From JANXQG01 sp963780045 (GTDB taxonomy: Bacteria > Planctomycetota > Planctomycetia > Pirellulales > Thermoguttaceae), in contig CAVZZZ010000001.1 of assembly GCA_963780045.1 (NCBI GenBank), positions 2,542,001 through 2,606,000 of the forward strand: a DNA stretch of 64,000 nt, given 5' to 3'. The translations under genes and the position numbers were made by a program. This document shows positions 35,810 to 44,836 of the stretch, in pieces (the first letter of the stretch is position 1; each line of letters begins with the position of its first letter). Below the pieces are notes generated by a model. The model saw only the letters and a list, made by a program, of their open reading frames with translations. It was not told the DNA's origin and ran no database searches.

Positions 35810-37242
35810 CGAAACTGCCTTTGCTCGCTTTGTCGGTTTCAGCGGCGATTTGCTCGGCCGCTTGTGCCGAAAACGTCGATCTCTCCACCGTCCCCCGCCG
35901 CGACACGGTGCAACTGACGATCTACAACTCCGAAGACCTCACGCTCGTCCGCGAGACCCGCAAGGTCACGTTCAAGCCGGGCGTCAATCCGCTGCAGTTC
36001 AGTTGGGCCAACACGCTCATTGATTTCAGTTCGGTCGAACTGCGGTTCCTCACGCATCCCGACAAGCTCACGGTGCTGGACACGACGTTTCCGCACGACA
36101 AGCCCCAGATGCTCTACTGGAACGTGCAGAGCGAGCTGGACGGCGAAGCGACCGCCGAAATCACTTATTTCACCAGCGGCATCCATTGGTCGGCCGATTA
36201 CGTCGGCGTCGCCGATGCCGGCGAGAAGCACCTTTCGCTGGAAGGCTTCGTCCGCGTCGACAATCGGTCGGGCGAGGAGTACGAAAACGCCCGTGTGCGG
36301 CTGGTCGTAGGCCGCGTCAATTTAGTGGAGAAGATCGAGCAGCTTGCAAGAGCACGGGGGATGCTGATCGAGTCGTTGGACGGCGATAAAAAGAAGGCTT
36401 TGGAATTCGGCGCACTGCGGGACATGGCGAAAAGCAAGGACGCCAAGGGCTTAGGGCGGGGCGGACACGACCAACAAGGCGAGGATTTCGGTAACGCTAC
36501 TGCGGCCCCGAAAGAAATCGTCAAGGAGGGCCTCAGCGAGTACTTCATTTACACGATCGAAGGCACGGAGTCGATTCCCAACGGCTGGGCGAAGCGGCTC
36601 CGCAGCTTCGACGCCGCGCGCGTGCCCGTCACAATCCAGTACCGCTATCGCCCGGCTGAATACGGCGAGCGGCTCGCGCGGATGTACATTCTGACCAACG
36701 ACAAGGATTCCAAGCTCGGCACCACGCCGCTGCCCGATGGCACTTTTCGCCTTTTCCGCAAAAGTGGCGACGGCCTGAGTTATCTCGTCTCGCAGCCGAT
36801 CAAGTACATTCCGATCGGCGACAAGATCGAGTTAAATCTTGGCGCCGATCCCGAAGTGATCTTCGAGCTGGTGAAACTCAAGACCTGGCGCGACAACATC
36901 TGGATGCGCGTCCGCGGCGCGAACGTCTTCCAACGGATTGATCAGCCGGGCGTTCGGGTCCAGTTCATTGGCCAAGTCGCGGGCTGGGACGAGCACGCGC
37001 TATTCGCCCAGCGTGTGCGCAACTACACGAAGCGGCCCATCGACCTTGAAATCCGCCGCCCGCTGCCCGGCGACGTGGTCTTCCGCAGCAGCCTGCCGGC
37101 GAAGAACCACGACTTTCAGACTGTGCAATACACTGCCACCGTTTCCGCCGGCGCGAAGGCCGATCTGCAATACGAAGTTATCCAGCGCCAGGGGCGAAAC
37201 GCGAAGCAGAGCCACGTGGTTATCGAAGCGGCGAAACTGTAA
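35806..37242 (+). CDS. Secreted DUF4139-type protein D (intact paralog of C)
   Basis: 478 residues, signal peptide KLPLLALSVSAAICSAACA, then ENVDLSTVPRRDTVQLTIYN, TYFTSGIHWSADYVGVADAG, SEYFIYTIEGTESIPNGWAK and the C-terminal IDLEIRRPLPGDVVFRSSLP. Differs from C mainly in a linker near residues 185-230 rich in charged residues. The start overlaps the stop of the preceding small secreted gene. It is intact and serves as the reference for detecting the insertion in C. Confidence 0.78.
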   Translation: MTKLPLLALSVSAAICSAACAENVDLSTVPRRDTVQLTIYNSEDLTLVRETRKVTFKPGVNPLQFSWANTLIDFSSVELRFLTHPDKLTVLDTTFPHDKPQMLYWNVQSELDGEATAEITYFTSGIHWSADYVGVADAGEKHLSLEGFVRVDNRSGEEYENARVRLVVGRVNLVEKIEQLARARGMLIESLDGDKKKALEFGALRDMAKSKDAKGLGRGGHDQQGEDFGNATAAPKEIVKEGLSEYFIYTIEGTESIPNGWAKRLRSFDAARVPVTIQYRYRPAEYGERLARMYILTNDKDSKLGTTPLPDGTFRLFRKSGDGLSYLVSQPIKYIPIGDKIELNLGADPEVIFELVKLKTWRDNIWMRVRGANVFQRIDQPGVRVQFIGQVAGWDEHALFAQRVRNYTKRPIDLEIRRPLPGDVVFRSSLPAKNHDFQTVQYTATVSAGAKADLQYEVIQRQGRNAKQSHVVIEAAKL

Positions 37243-37244
37243 GC

Positions 37245-38972
37245 CTACTTCAACTCCCGCGCAAATGCCTCCAAATCGCCGTAGCGATGCGCCGAAGTCG
37301 TATACATGACGCCATCGACGCCTTTTACTTCGCTGGCGTCGCGGAGCCAAGGACGGATAGCATCGACCGGGCCGTCGTAGTAGCCGGCCAGAATCTGCCG
37401 GTTGCCAAGCCCGGCAAAATGCCGCAGTGAAGCGAGTCGCTCCGCGGGTTGTGAATTCCAGTTGACGATCGTTACCTCCTTATCGAGGCCCTTCCACGAG
37501 CCGTACCAGGGGCCGTCGCCCTTGACGAGGTAGTAGCGGCCGGTCTTGCGGGCGTTGTGGTGCGGGTCGAACATGTCGGACCAGACGTAGATCGGCCGGC
37601 CGGGGTCCTCGCGGCGGACCAGCGCGACGCACTTCCGCACGTTTTCGGCCAACAGCTCACCGGGCGAGAGGCCCGTGCGGCGGCAGCTTTCGTCCCAGCC
37701 CTGCACGCGAATCTCGTCGTGCTGCAGGAAATAGCCGTCGGGCCGCAATTGCTTGTGGACTTGGGCGATTTGCCAGGCGAGCAGTTCATCGACCTTTGGC
37801 TCGGCCAAGCAGCACATCACCTGTTCCTCGTAGATGATCGCCGTGTGATAGTAGCTCAGCTTCAGCTTCTGCCCGTCGCGGATGCGGCTGTCGGCGGGAA
37901 TCGAGGGCCGCGGCGGCTCGTGCCAGGGAGTGAAGCCGCCTGCCCAGGGGTCCCGGCCGAGCTTGGGGTCGCGGGCGGCGGTGAAGTCGCGGCCTTCAGT
38001 ATAGACTTCGCCGGTGTCGGTGCTGGTTACCTTAAGCGGCGCACCTGCGCGGCGGACGACGTTCACCAGTCCGGCCGGCTCGATGCGCAAGTCGTCCCAC
38101 CAAATCGTGCCGCCGACCCGCTGCGCAGGTGCCCCGCCGCCCCAAACGCCGAGATACAGGTTGACCTTGTCGGCGTCGAGGCTGTTGAAGGTAACGTCGA
38201 TTCGCTTCCAATCCTGCGTCCGTTGGACGTGCGGCTTGACGTAATTCAACGATGCGCCGTCGGGCGTGAGGAGCTTGATTTCAACGCCGCTCGCCGACTC
38301 GAAATCACGGGTCTTCGCGGCGACGGAGACGTGATAGTAGTGGAACGGCCGGACGGCGACCGCCTGGCAGGCGCGGCCGTGTCCGTTTTCGGGATCGTAT
38401 TTGCCGATGTCGCTCATCCGTAGCGACGCCCGGCCCTCGTAGCGGACGCTGGTGTCGATCACGGAAATCTTGCCGGGCTGATCGACGAAGGACCAGCCGG
38501 CGGGCACGTTGTTCCGCGATTGCTCGAAGCCGCCGTTGACGACGCGGACGCCGTCATCGTCCGGCACGAGTTTTCCGTTCCGCGAAACGAACGGCGCGTC
38601 GATCACCGGCAGGCCCTCGGCAAGGTTCGGATCGCGGCTGAGCAATTCGTTGGAGTATCCGATTGGGCAAACGCAGGCGATACAGGCCAGCTTCCGCTGC
38701 CGGAGGGCCTCGCGGAGGCGGCCGACGTTGGCGGCGTAATGGTCGGGCAGGTCGTCCCAGCGGCAGAACTTGCTATCGGTAAGCACGATGCCGTTGTAGC
38801 CAGCCTTGGCGGCGCGGTCGGCAAGAGTAATTGCCTCATCCACGTTTTTGTCGACGAGCAAATTGGTCGATAGGTAGACCCAACGGTCCCGCAGCTCGGC
38901 GGCAGAAGTGGAAGGCGAACGAAGCGGCGAGCAAGTCGCCCACAGGATAACGATAAGCGAGGTCGCGAACAA
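37245..38972 (-). CDS. Secreted glycosidase-like protein with a carbohydrate-binding-like domain
   Basis: N-terminal hydrophobic signal (LFATSLIVILWATCSPLRS) starting at a TTG at 38972. The ATG at 39098 would add about 40 residues read from repeat G, so it is rejected. After the signal come a barrel start (GYNGIVLTDSKFCRWDDLPD), a CBM-like beta domain (NGGFEQSRNNVPAGWSFVDQ, TIWWDDLRIEPAG), and barrel strands resembling GH20/GH-like folds (YFLQHDEIRVQGWDESCRRT, PIYVWSDMFDPHHNAR). The HDE acidic cluster could be catalytic. It is convergent with DUF4139 gene D with 2 bp between. Substrate unknown. Confidence 0.65.
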   Translation of the reverse strand: MFATSLIVILWATCSPLRSPSTSAAELRDRWVYLSTNLLVDKNVDEAITLADRAAKAGYNGIVLTDSKFCRWDDLPDHYAANVGRLREALRQRKLACIACVCPIGYSNELLSRDPNLAEGLPVIDAPFVSRNGKLVPDDDGVRVVNGGFEQSRNNVPAGWSFVDQPGKISVIDTSVRYEGRASLRMSDIGKYDPENGHGRACQAVAVRPFHYYHVSVAAKTRDFESASGVEIKLLTPDGASLNYVKPHVQRTQDWKRIDVTFNSLDADKVNLYLGVWGGGAPAQRVGGTIWWDDLRIEPAGLVNVVRRAGAPLKVTSTDTGEVYTEGRDFTAARDPKLGRDPWAGGFTPWHEPPRPSIPADSRIRDGQKLKLSYYHTAIIYEEQVMCCLAEPKVDELLAWQIAQVHKQLRPDGYFLQHDEIRVQGWDESCRRTGLSPGELLAENVRKCVALVRREDPGRPIYVWSDMFDPHHNARKTGRYYLVKGDGPWYGSWKGLDKEVTIVNWNSQPAERLASLRHFAGLGNRQILAGYYDGPVDAIRPWLRDASEVKGVDGVMYTTSAHRYGDLEAFARELK

Positions 38973-38995
38973 CCGCGGAAAAGTCTCGCGCAAAG

Positions 38996-39150
38996 GCGAG
39001 GGGCACCCGCGCAGCGGGTCTACGCAAAGACGCAAAAAAATGTTGGGCAAGCTCCAGGACGAGTTCGACGATTCGCTGGATAGATTGCTCATTGCCACCT
39101 CGCAGTAGACTCTCTGCGTCTTTGCGCCTTAGCGCGAGATTTCACTTTGC
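38996..39150. repeat. Family G repeat sequences (two pieces)
   Basis: GGGTCTACGCAAAGACGC (about 39017-39034) and CTCTGCGTCTTTGCGCCTTA (from 39112) are inverted pieces of a dispersed repeat also present at 44912-44955 and 48416-48457. They fill the gap between the IDH stop and the glycosidase-like gene. Confidence 0.55.
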
Positions 39151-39166
39151 GTGGCATCTTCTTCTA

Positions 39167-40189
39167 CTACAAGCGTCGGATCACCGCATCCGCGAACTCG
39201 ATCGTCGATAGCGTTCCGCCCAGGTCGTGGGTCTTCTCGCCCGCGGCCAGCGCGCCGTTGTAGGCCGCTTTGATCCGCTGGGCCGCCTCGCGCGAGGCCG
39301 TGCAGTTCCGCACATCGGCCAGGTGGTTGAGCATCATCACCGCAGACATCGTCAACGCCAGCGGGTTGGCGATGCCCTTGCCCGCGATGTCCGGGGCCGA
39401 GCCGTGGACCGCCTCGAAGACGGCCGCGTCGTCGCCGATGTTCGCGCCGGGCGTCACGCCCAGCCCGCCCACCAGCCCCGCGCAGAGGTCGCTGAGCATG
39501 TCGCCGTAAAGGTTTTCCATGAGCAGCACGTCGAACTGCGTGGGGTCCTGCACAAGTTTCGCGCAACCGGCGTCGACGATCACCTCGTTGTACGGCATTT
39601 GCGGAAACTCCCGTTCGCGAACCTGTCGGGCACAGCGGAGGAAGAGGCCGTCGGTCAGCTTCATGATGTTCGCCTTGTGCATCGCGGTGACTTTCTTCCG
39701 GCCGCGGCGCACGGCGAATTGGAATGCCCAGCGGGCGATCCGCGTGCAGGCGACCTCGGTGGCCACTTTCATGCTCATCACGACGCCGTCGGTCACCTGG
39801 TTTTCCACACCGCTGTAGAGGCCCTCGGTGTTCTCGCGGACGATCACCAGATCGACGTTCTGATAGCGGGTCGTCACGCCATCGAAACTGCGCACCGGCC
39901 GCACCGCCGCATAGAGATTGAGCTTCTTCCTCATCGTGACGTTGATGGAAGTAAACCCCTCGCCGACGGGCGTCGTGCAGGGCCCTTTCAAGGCCACGCG
40001 GTAGGTGCGAATGGCGTCCAGCACCTCCTGCGGCAAGAGTTCCTTGCCTTGCTGCAGCGAGGTCAGCCCGGCCTGGTACTCGATCCACTCGACCGGGACC
40101 TCCGTGGCTGCCAAGATGCGTTTTACGGCCTCGGTCACTTCGGGGCCGATGCCGTCGCCGGGGATTAGCACGACTTGATGCTTGTTCAT
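39167..40189 (-). CDS. NAD-type isocitrate dehydrogenase (IMDH/IDH family)
   Basis: Oxidative decarboxylation of isocitrate (or a homolog such as isopropylmalate). 340 residues: VVLIPGDGIGPEVTEAVKRI, then DLVIVRENTEGLYSGVENQV (the ENTEGLYSG pattern of NAD-linked IDH rather than LeuB), DVLLMENLYGDMLSDLCAGL, GANIGDDAAVFEAVHGSAPD and IAGKGIANP. Complete, with ATG at 40189. It begins 9 bp after the DUF3754 gene on the same strand, so the two are likely co-transcribed. Isopropylmalate or homoisocitrate activity cannot be excluded. Confidence 0.88.
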   Translation of the reverse strand: MNKHQVVLIPGDGIGPEVTEAVKRILAATEVPVEWIEYQAGLTSLQQGKELLPQEVLDAIRTYRVALKGPCTTPVGEGFTSINVTMRKKLNLYAAVRPVRSFDGVTTRYQNVDLVIVRENTEGLYSGVENQVTDGVVMSMKVATEVACTRIARWAFQFAVRRGRKKVTAMHKANIMKLTDGLFLRCARQVREREFPQMPYNEVIVDAGCAKLVQDPTQFDVLLMENLYGDMLSDLCAGLVGGLGVTPGANIGDDAAVFEAVHGSAPDIAGKGIANPLALTMSAVMMLNHLADVRNCTASREAAQRIKAAYNGALAAGEKTHDLGGTLSTIEFADAVIRRL

Positions 40190-40198
40190 GGCGACATT

Positions 40199-41575
40199 CT
40201 ACTGCGGCCAACTTGCATCCGCCAAGCGGTGTTCTCCGCAAGCCGGACAAGCCCCATTCTCCACGCACTCCTCCCAGGCTTCGTCCAGACGGTGCAGCGC
40301 CGACGGCAGGTCGTACACTTTCAATACTTCGCCGCGGCACCCCGTGGCTGGCGTTGTGCGGCAGACCTCGGCGACCAGCTCCTTGTCCAAAAGCGTGCGC
40401 ACCGCGCGGGCGACGTCGAAATCGACGGCCGCGCCGAATTCCCGCGCGAGCCATTGCTCGGCATGGCGGTCGAGCTGCTCGCGGTCGAAATCGCGGTGCC
40501 GCTCCACGTAGAGCAGGAAGTAGGCCAGCAGCAGCGCCTTGCACTGCTCGCCCTCGGCGGAGTCGATGACGTGTGCCAACATGCTCTGGTTGTTGGCCAG
40601 GTTCTGGAAGTAAAGGTTTGAGGTCAATTGCTGGATGTAGTGCCGCTTGCTGGAGACGAAATTCGTCACACCGTTGACGCACGCCCCGGTGAATCCGGCG
40701 CCGACCACCAGCAGCACCCACGGCGATAGCACGGCCGCGGTCCAGGCCTTCCACGAGGCGGTCGCCAGGCCGCCCACGACCGACGTGCCGATCTTCAGCC
40801 GGTCGAGGAGCCTCATGCGGATGCGGACGTAAGGCAGGAGCATTTCCAGGTCTTCGGCGACGACATTCTTGAAGAGCTTGAGGAACACGGCCTCCGTCTG
40901 CCGCGTCCGCAGGCGGACCAAAAGCGCCAAGCGTGAGAAGACGTGAACGGTCTCTTCCTTGCTGCGCCACGGCGCGTGCCACGAACGGTGGCACCGCGTT
41001 TCGTGCCGCACACCGCGGTAAAAGATCCGCAAATCGGCGTAGTCGCTGAAGCTCGCCTTGACGGTGATATTGCGATTGGCCTGGAACTCGGTGCAAGCGA
41101 CGATCTGCTCGCGGGCCATTTCCTGATAGTTGGCATCGAGCATCAGTTGTTCGAACGATTGTAACAGGTCCACCAGCGCGGTCCTCTCGGTCGCTGGAAG
41201 GGATGTAGCGTGCGGGCGGGCTGTCCTTTCTCCTTCCGGAAGAGGGCTAGGGCGAGAGCGGTGGTTGTGCTGACTTCCGACTTCTGACTCCCGACTTCTC
41301 TCTTCGCCCGCCCCGCGCACCGTTTCCAAGTCTGGATCGAACGGCTCGTAGACGTCCTTAAGATGTTCCAGCCTTGCCCTGAACTCGATATGGAACCGCT
41401 GGGCGATCATCTCAAACAGCTTTGCCAGCAGCGCCCTTTCCCGCGGCGACAATCGCGGGTCCTGGAGCATCTTCTCCTCAAGCGCCGCCGGCTTGGCCGG
41501 CACGAAGTGCCCCCGCCGATCGAGGAATTGCAGTCCGCGGTGAAGAATAGCGTTGCCGGGCATGATGCCAGCCAT
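40199..41575 (-). CDS. DUF3754 (TMEM143-like) membrane protein with an in-frame repeat insertion
   Basis: 458 residues. FHIEFRARLEHLKDVYEPFD near the N-terminus, ITVKASFSDYADLRIFYRGV, FLKLFKNVVAEDLEMLLPYV and SLVGG-type hydrophobic segments (SPWVLLVVGAGFTGACVNGV) are characteristic of DUF3754/TMEM143 proteins. The C-terminus ends with a zinc-ribbon-like CPACGEH. Between residues about 83 and 124 the protein contains RSRESEVGSQHNHRSRPSPL and PEGER, encoded by a palindromic repeat (41206-41330), in frame. Function of the family is unknown. Same operon direction as ggt upstream and IDH downstream. Confidence 0.75.
   Translation of the reverse strand: MAGIMPGNAILHRGLQFLDRRGHFVPAKPAALEEKMLQDPRLSPRERALLAKLFEMIAQRFHIEFRARLEHLKDVYEPFDPDLETVRGAGEERSRESEVGSQHNHRSRPSPLPEGERTARPHATSLPATERTALVDLLQSFEQLMLDANYQEMAREQIVACTEFQANRNITVKASFSDYADLRIFYRGVRHETRCHRSWHAPWRSKEETVHVFSRLALLVRLRTRQTEAVFLKLFKNVVAEDLEMLLPYVRIRMRLLDRLKIGTSVVGGLATASWKAWTAAVLSPWVLLVVGAGFTGACVNGVTNFVSSKRHYIQQLTSNLYFQNLANNQSMLAHVIDSAEGEQCKALLLAYFLLYVERHRDFDREQLDRHAEQWLAREFGAAVDFDVARAVRTLLDKELVAEVCRTTPATGCRGEVLKVYDLPSALHRLDEAWEECVENGACPACGEHRLADASWPQ
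41206..41330. repeat. Repeat insertion inside the DUF3754 gene
   Basis: CCTTTCTCCTTCCGGAAGAG and TAGGGCGAGAGCGG belong to the pyrimidine/purine palindrome type seen as family F. They are followed by TGACTTCCGACTTCTGACTC, a short direct repeat of ACTTCTGACTCCCG type. Read in frame. Confidence 0.55.
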
Positions 41576-41623
41576 TATCGCCCATCGACACCTCCAATTG
41601 AAGCCGGCGAACCCGCGAAGCGA

Positions 41624-43297
41624 CTACCAACCGGCAGCCTTTCCATTGACGCGCGGGTCGCTGGCACCCATGAACCGCCCGTCGGGAAGGCGAAGAATGG
41701 CCTGGGTGACGCCCATCGATGAAGCCGTTTCCACTTTATGGCCAAGTTTTTTAAGACCGGCGATCAAGTCTTTGGGCGCCGTGTCTTCAATCTCTACACG
41801 GTCGGGCAACCATTGATGGTGGAAGCGCGCGCGGCGTAGCGCGCTGTCAAGATCGTCGCCCAGATCAAGCACGTTGGTGGCCGAGAGAACGACTTGCGAG
41901 ATGATCGTCGGCCCGCCGGCGGCGCCGAGCGTCATGACTGGCCGGTTGTCCTTCATGATGATCGTCGGACTCATTGACGACAGGGGGCGTTTGCCGGCGG
42001 CGGGGGCGTTCGCGTCGCCACCGACGAGGTTGAAAGCGTTTGGCTTGCCGGGTGCAATGGAGAAATCGTCCATTTGATTGTTGAGCACGACCCCGGTGCC
42101 CGGCACGATGACTTTCGAGCCGAAGGTCGTGTTGACGGTGGCCGTGATCGCCACCCAATTGCCCGCCTCGTCGGCCGCCGCGATGTGCGTCGTGTGCTTT
42201 TCAAACGCGCCGGCGGGCGGCGGATCACCGTGGGCGGCGCCGGCAATCGTGGAATGCAGGTCGATCCTATTCGCCCGCGCGGCGCAGTAAGCCGGATCAA
42301 CCAGGCCCTTGGGCACGTTGACGAAATCGGGGTCGCCCAGCCAATAGGCCCGGTCGGCGAAGGCCAGCTTCATCGCCTCGGCCATGACGTGTACGCGAGC
42401 GGCGGGGTCCTGCCTTTCCAGGGCCTTCAGGTCGAAATGCTCAAGCATGCTCAAGATTTGGGCGACGTGTACACCGCCGGAACTGGGCGGCGGAAATCCC
42501 ACGATCGTGAAGCCGCGATACTTCGTCACCAGCGGCTGGCGCTGTTTGACTTCGTAGCGGGCGAAATCCTCGGATGTCAGCAGGCCGCCGTGGGCCTTCA
42601 TCCATTCCTCGGTTGCCGCGGCGAACGGCCCTTTGTAGAACCAGTCGGTCCCATGCTCTGCGATCGCGCGATAGGTGCCGGCCAGGTCCGGCTGCCGCAG
42701 CACGTCGCCCGCATGGAAGGGTTTGCCGTCCGCGTTAAACAGCACTTTGGCCGTCGGCGGAAAGAGGGCGATCTCGCGGGCGACCGACTTGATCTTCTTG
42801 GCGTACCGGTCGTCGATGGTAAAGCCGCGCTCGGCAAGCTCGGCGGCCGGCAGCAAGAGGTCCGCAAGCTGGCGCTTGCCGTAGCGCGAAACGGCGAGTT
42901 GATAGACGGCCAGCGAGCCCGGCACGCCGCTGGCCAGCGCCCCGGTCTGCGAGAGTTTTTCATCTGCCTTGCCATTGCGGATGAACATCGTCGGCGTCGC
43001 CCTCAACGGCGCGGTTTCGCGGCCGTCCAGTGCAACGAGGCGGCCGTCGGCGAGCCGGGCAAGCATGAAGCAACCGCCGCCGATGCCGCTGTTGTAGCCA
43101 TCGACGACGCCCAACGTCAGCGCCGCCGCGACCGCCGCATTGATCGCATTGCCACCGCGCTTGAGCGCCTCGACGCCGGCTTCCGAAGCCATCGGGTTGA
43201 CGGTTGCGACCATGCCGCGGCTCGCCACGTTCACGTCCGCACGAGCGGCAGCGGTCAAGAGAAGCCCGGCGAGGACGAAAGAAGATCGAAGGGTCAT
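41624..43297 (-). CDS. ggt: Gamma-glutamyltransferase
   Basis: 557 residues with signal peptide (MTLRSSFVLAGLLLTAAARA). N-terminal hydrolase motif GMVATVNPMASEAGVEALKR, SGIGGGCFMLARL, ETAPLRATPTMF; autocleavage site at KHTTHIAAAD with nucleophile threonine near residue 369 starting the small subunit; then VNTTFGSKVIVPGTGVVLNN, RPLSSMSPTIIMKDNRPVMT and GAAGGPTIISQV. Periplasmic cleavage of glutathione or gamma-glutamyl compounds. Complete, and first gene of a probable minus-strand run ggt, DUF3754, IDH (gap 48 bp). Confidence 0.95.
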   Translation of the reverse strand: MTLRSSFVLAGLLLTAAARADVNVASRGMVATVNPMASEAGVEALKRGGNAINAAVAAALTLGVVDGYNSGIGGGCFMLARLADGRLVALDGRETAPLRATPTMFIRNGKADEKLSQTGALASGVPGSLAVYQLAVSRYGKRQLADLLLPAAELAERGFTIDDRYAKKIKSVAREIALFPPTAKVLFNADGKPFHAGDVLRQPDLAGTYRAIAEHGTDWFYKGPFAAATEEWMKAHGGLLTSEDFARYEVKQRQPLVTKYRGFTIVGFPPPSSGGVHVAQILSMLEHFDLKALERQDPAARVHVMAEAMKLAFADRAYWLGDPDFVNVPKGLVDPAYCAARANRIDLHSTIAGAAHGDPPPAGAFEKHTTHIAAADEAGNWVAITATVNTTFGSKVIVPGTGVVLNNQMDDFSIAPGKPNAFNLVGGDANAPAAGKRPLSSMSPTIIMKDNRPVMTLGAAGGPTIISQVVLSATNVLDLGDDLDSALRRARFHHQWLPDRVEIEDTAPKDLIAGLKKLGHKVETASSMGVTQAILRLPDGRFMGASDPRVNGKAAGW

Positions 43298-43508
43298 GTG
43301 TTAACCAAAAGCTGCGTGCGATTCTATCGAACGCCGAACTGTGGAACAAGTATCCAAAACGCCACTGCGAGCGCGGCCTTGCAGGACTGGTATTTCGCAC
43401 TTTCTACCGGTAGGCTATTACGTATTCCCGCCGGGCGTTGTCACCCGCTGGCGTCGTGCGTCATGTGCCGCCTGGCGGCCGCGCTATGGATCTTAGGAGA
43501 TGGTTCCC

Positions 43509-44513
43509 ATGTTCCGGCAAACGTATCTAGTGGCCGTGGCGGCCCTGGCCGCGGTGGGCAGTTTCACCCCCAGCGCCCGCGGCGAGGAAGCGAAGGCAAC
43601 CGGCGGCACGCGGCAGATTGTAAACTCCATCGGCATGAAGCTCACGCTCGTCCCTTCGGGCGAGTTTATGATGGGCAGCAGCGGCGAGTCGGTGCAGGAA
43701 TCAGTCGCCTTCTTCAAGAAGAACTACGACGAGCGCTTTCTGACCGCGGATGACTACATTCACGAATACCCGCAGCACCGGGTGCGAATCACCAGACCGT
43801 TCTATCTCGGCACGTACCACGTCACGCGCGGCCAGTTCCGGCAGTTCGTGAAGGATTCGGGCTACAAGTCGGATGCTGAGAAAGGAGAAATGCCGGGGGC
43901 TCTTGACTGGGACCCTGATAAGAAGGATTTCGTCTTCAATGACAAATACTCTTGGCGGAACACGGGTTTCGCGCAGACGGACGAGCATCCGGTGGTAAAC
44001 ATAAGCTGGAACGACGCAGCGGCCTTCTGCAAGTGGCTTAGCGGCAAGGAAGGCAAGACCTATCGACTGCCCACGGAGGCCGAGTGGGAATACGCCTGCC
44101 GCGCCGGTACGACAACCCGCTATTACAGCGGCGACGATCCCGAGACGCTGGCCACGGTGGGCAACGTGGCCGACGCGGCGTTCAAGGCGAAAATCGCGGA
44201 TTGGGGGCACGCGATCAAAGCCAATGACGGCTGCGTGTTCACGGCTCCGGTGGGAAAGTACAAGCCCAACGCCTTCGGGCTGTACGACATGCACGGAAAT
44301 GCCTGGCAATGGTGCGCCGATTGGTATGCCAAGGACTATTACGCCAAATCGCCTGTAGACGACCCAAAGCGTCCAGATACCGGACTTGTTCGCGTCCTGC
44401 GCGGCGGTTCCTGGTGCGACGGGCCGAACTACACTCGTTCCGCAAGTCGCGAGTGGGACAAGCCGGACGACCGGAACGACTTCGTGGGTTTCCGCGTTGC
44501 AAGGAACCCCTAG
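43509..44513 (+). CDS. SUMF1/formylglycine-generating-enzyme-like secreted protein
   Basis: 334 residues. The ATG at 43509 follows AGGAG by nine bases and starts a signal peptide (FRQTYLVAVAALAAVGSFTP). The FGE-sulfatase domain is clear: MKLTLVPSGEFMMGSSGESV, ITRPFYLGTYHVTRGQFRQF, HPVVNISWNDAAAFCKWLSG, YRLPTEAEWEYACRAGT, GLYDMHGNAWQWCADWY and RVLRGGSWCDGPNYTRSASR. Many planctomycete members are not sulfatase-activating enzymes; the redox cysteine pair of true FGE is not evident, so formylglycine generation is unlikely. Confidence 0.88.
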   Translation: MFRQTYLVAVAALAAVGSFTPSARGEEAKATGGTRQIVNSIGMKLTLVPSGEFMMGSSGESVQESVAFFKKNYDERFLTADDYIHEYPQHRVRITRPFYLGTYHVTRGQFRQFVKDSGYKSDAEKGEMPGALDWDPDKKDFVFNDKYSWRNTGFAQTDEHPVVNISWNDAAAFCKWLSGKEGKTYRLPTEAEWEYACRAGTTTRYYSGDDPETLATVGNVADAAFKAKIADWGHAIKANDGCVFTAPVGKYKPNAFGLYDMHGNAWQWCADWYAKDYYAKSPVDDPKRPDTGLVRVLRGGSWCDGPNYTRSASREWDKPDDRNDFVGFRVARNP

Positions 44514-44560
44514 CCCTCTGCCGTCTCTGCGTCATACCTTTGCCGCCCGACCGCTCCCCC

Positions 44561-44743
44561 TCACCCGCTCCTTGGCACCGTGAACGACGCGATTGGTCCC
44601 CAGCCGCCTCGCTTGCCGTTGCGCATCAGCCAGTAGCCGGCCATGTAGGACTGCCACCCGCCGCAGTCGCCCACGAAGTCCAGGACGAAGAACGACCGCG
44701 TGGCCGTACACTGCGCGGTCGGCGCGGCGTAGTCTTCGATCCG
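44561..44743 (-). pseudogene. Remnant of an unassigned gene, C-terminal piece
   Basis: Minus-strand frame RIEDYAAPTAQCTATRSFFV, then VGDCGGWQSYMAGYWLMRNG and GPIASFTVPRSG ending at a TGA at 44561. An in-frame TAG at 44744-44746 precedes it. The composition and WQSYMAGYWLM pattern look like real protein, but no start and no neighbouring partner frame was found. It fills the gap between the SUMF1-like and CAP genes. Confidence 0.4.
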
Positions 44744-44836
44744 CTACCGCAAGAGCGTTTCGTCCTCTAATCAGGGAGTTTCGCTATCCAATGGAAGCGA
44801 TCTCGCCGGCAATGCGGGCGGACCATCCTGCAAACG

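Noticed and set aside
38973..39098. Upstream ATG for the glycosidase-like gene
   Set aside because: The extension is translated from repeat G and would precede the signal peptide.
39129..41096. 655-codon minus-strand open frame
   Set aside because: Out-of-frame reading through the IDH and DUF3754 genes, with arginine-rich low-complexity translation.
42074..43753. 559-codon plus-strand open frame
   Set aside because: Antisense to gamma-glutamyltransferase, which has all catalytic motifs.
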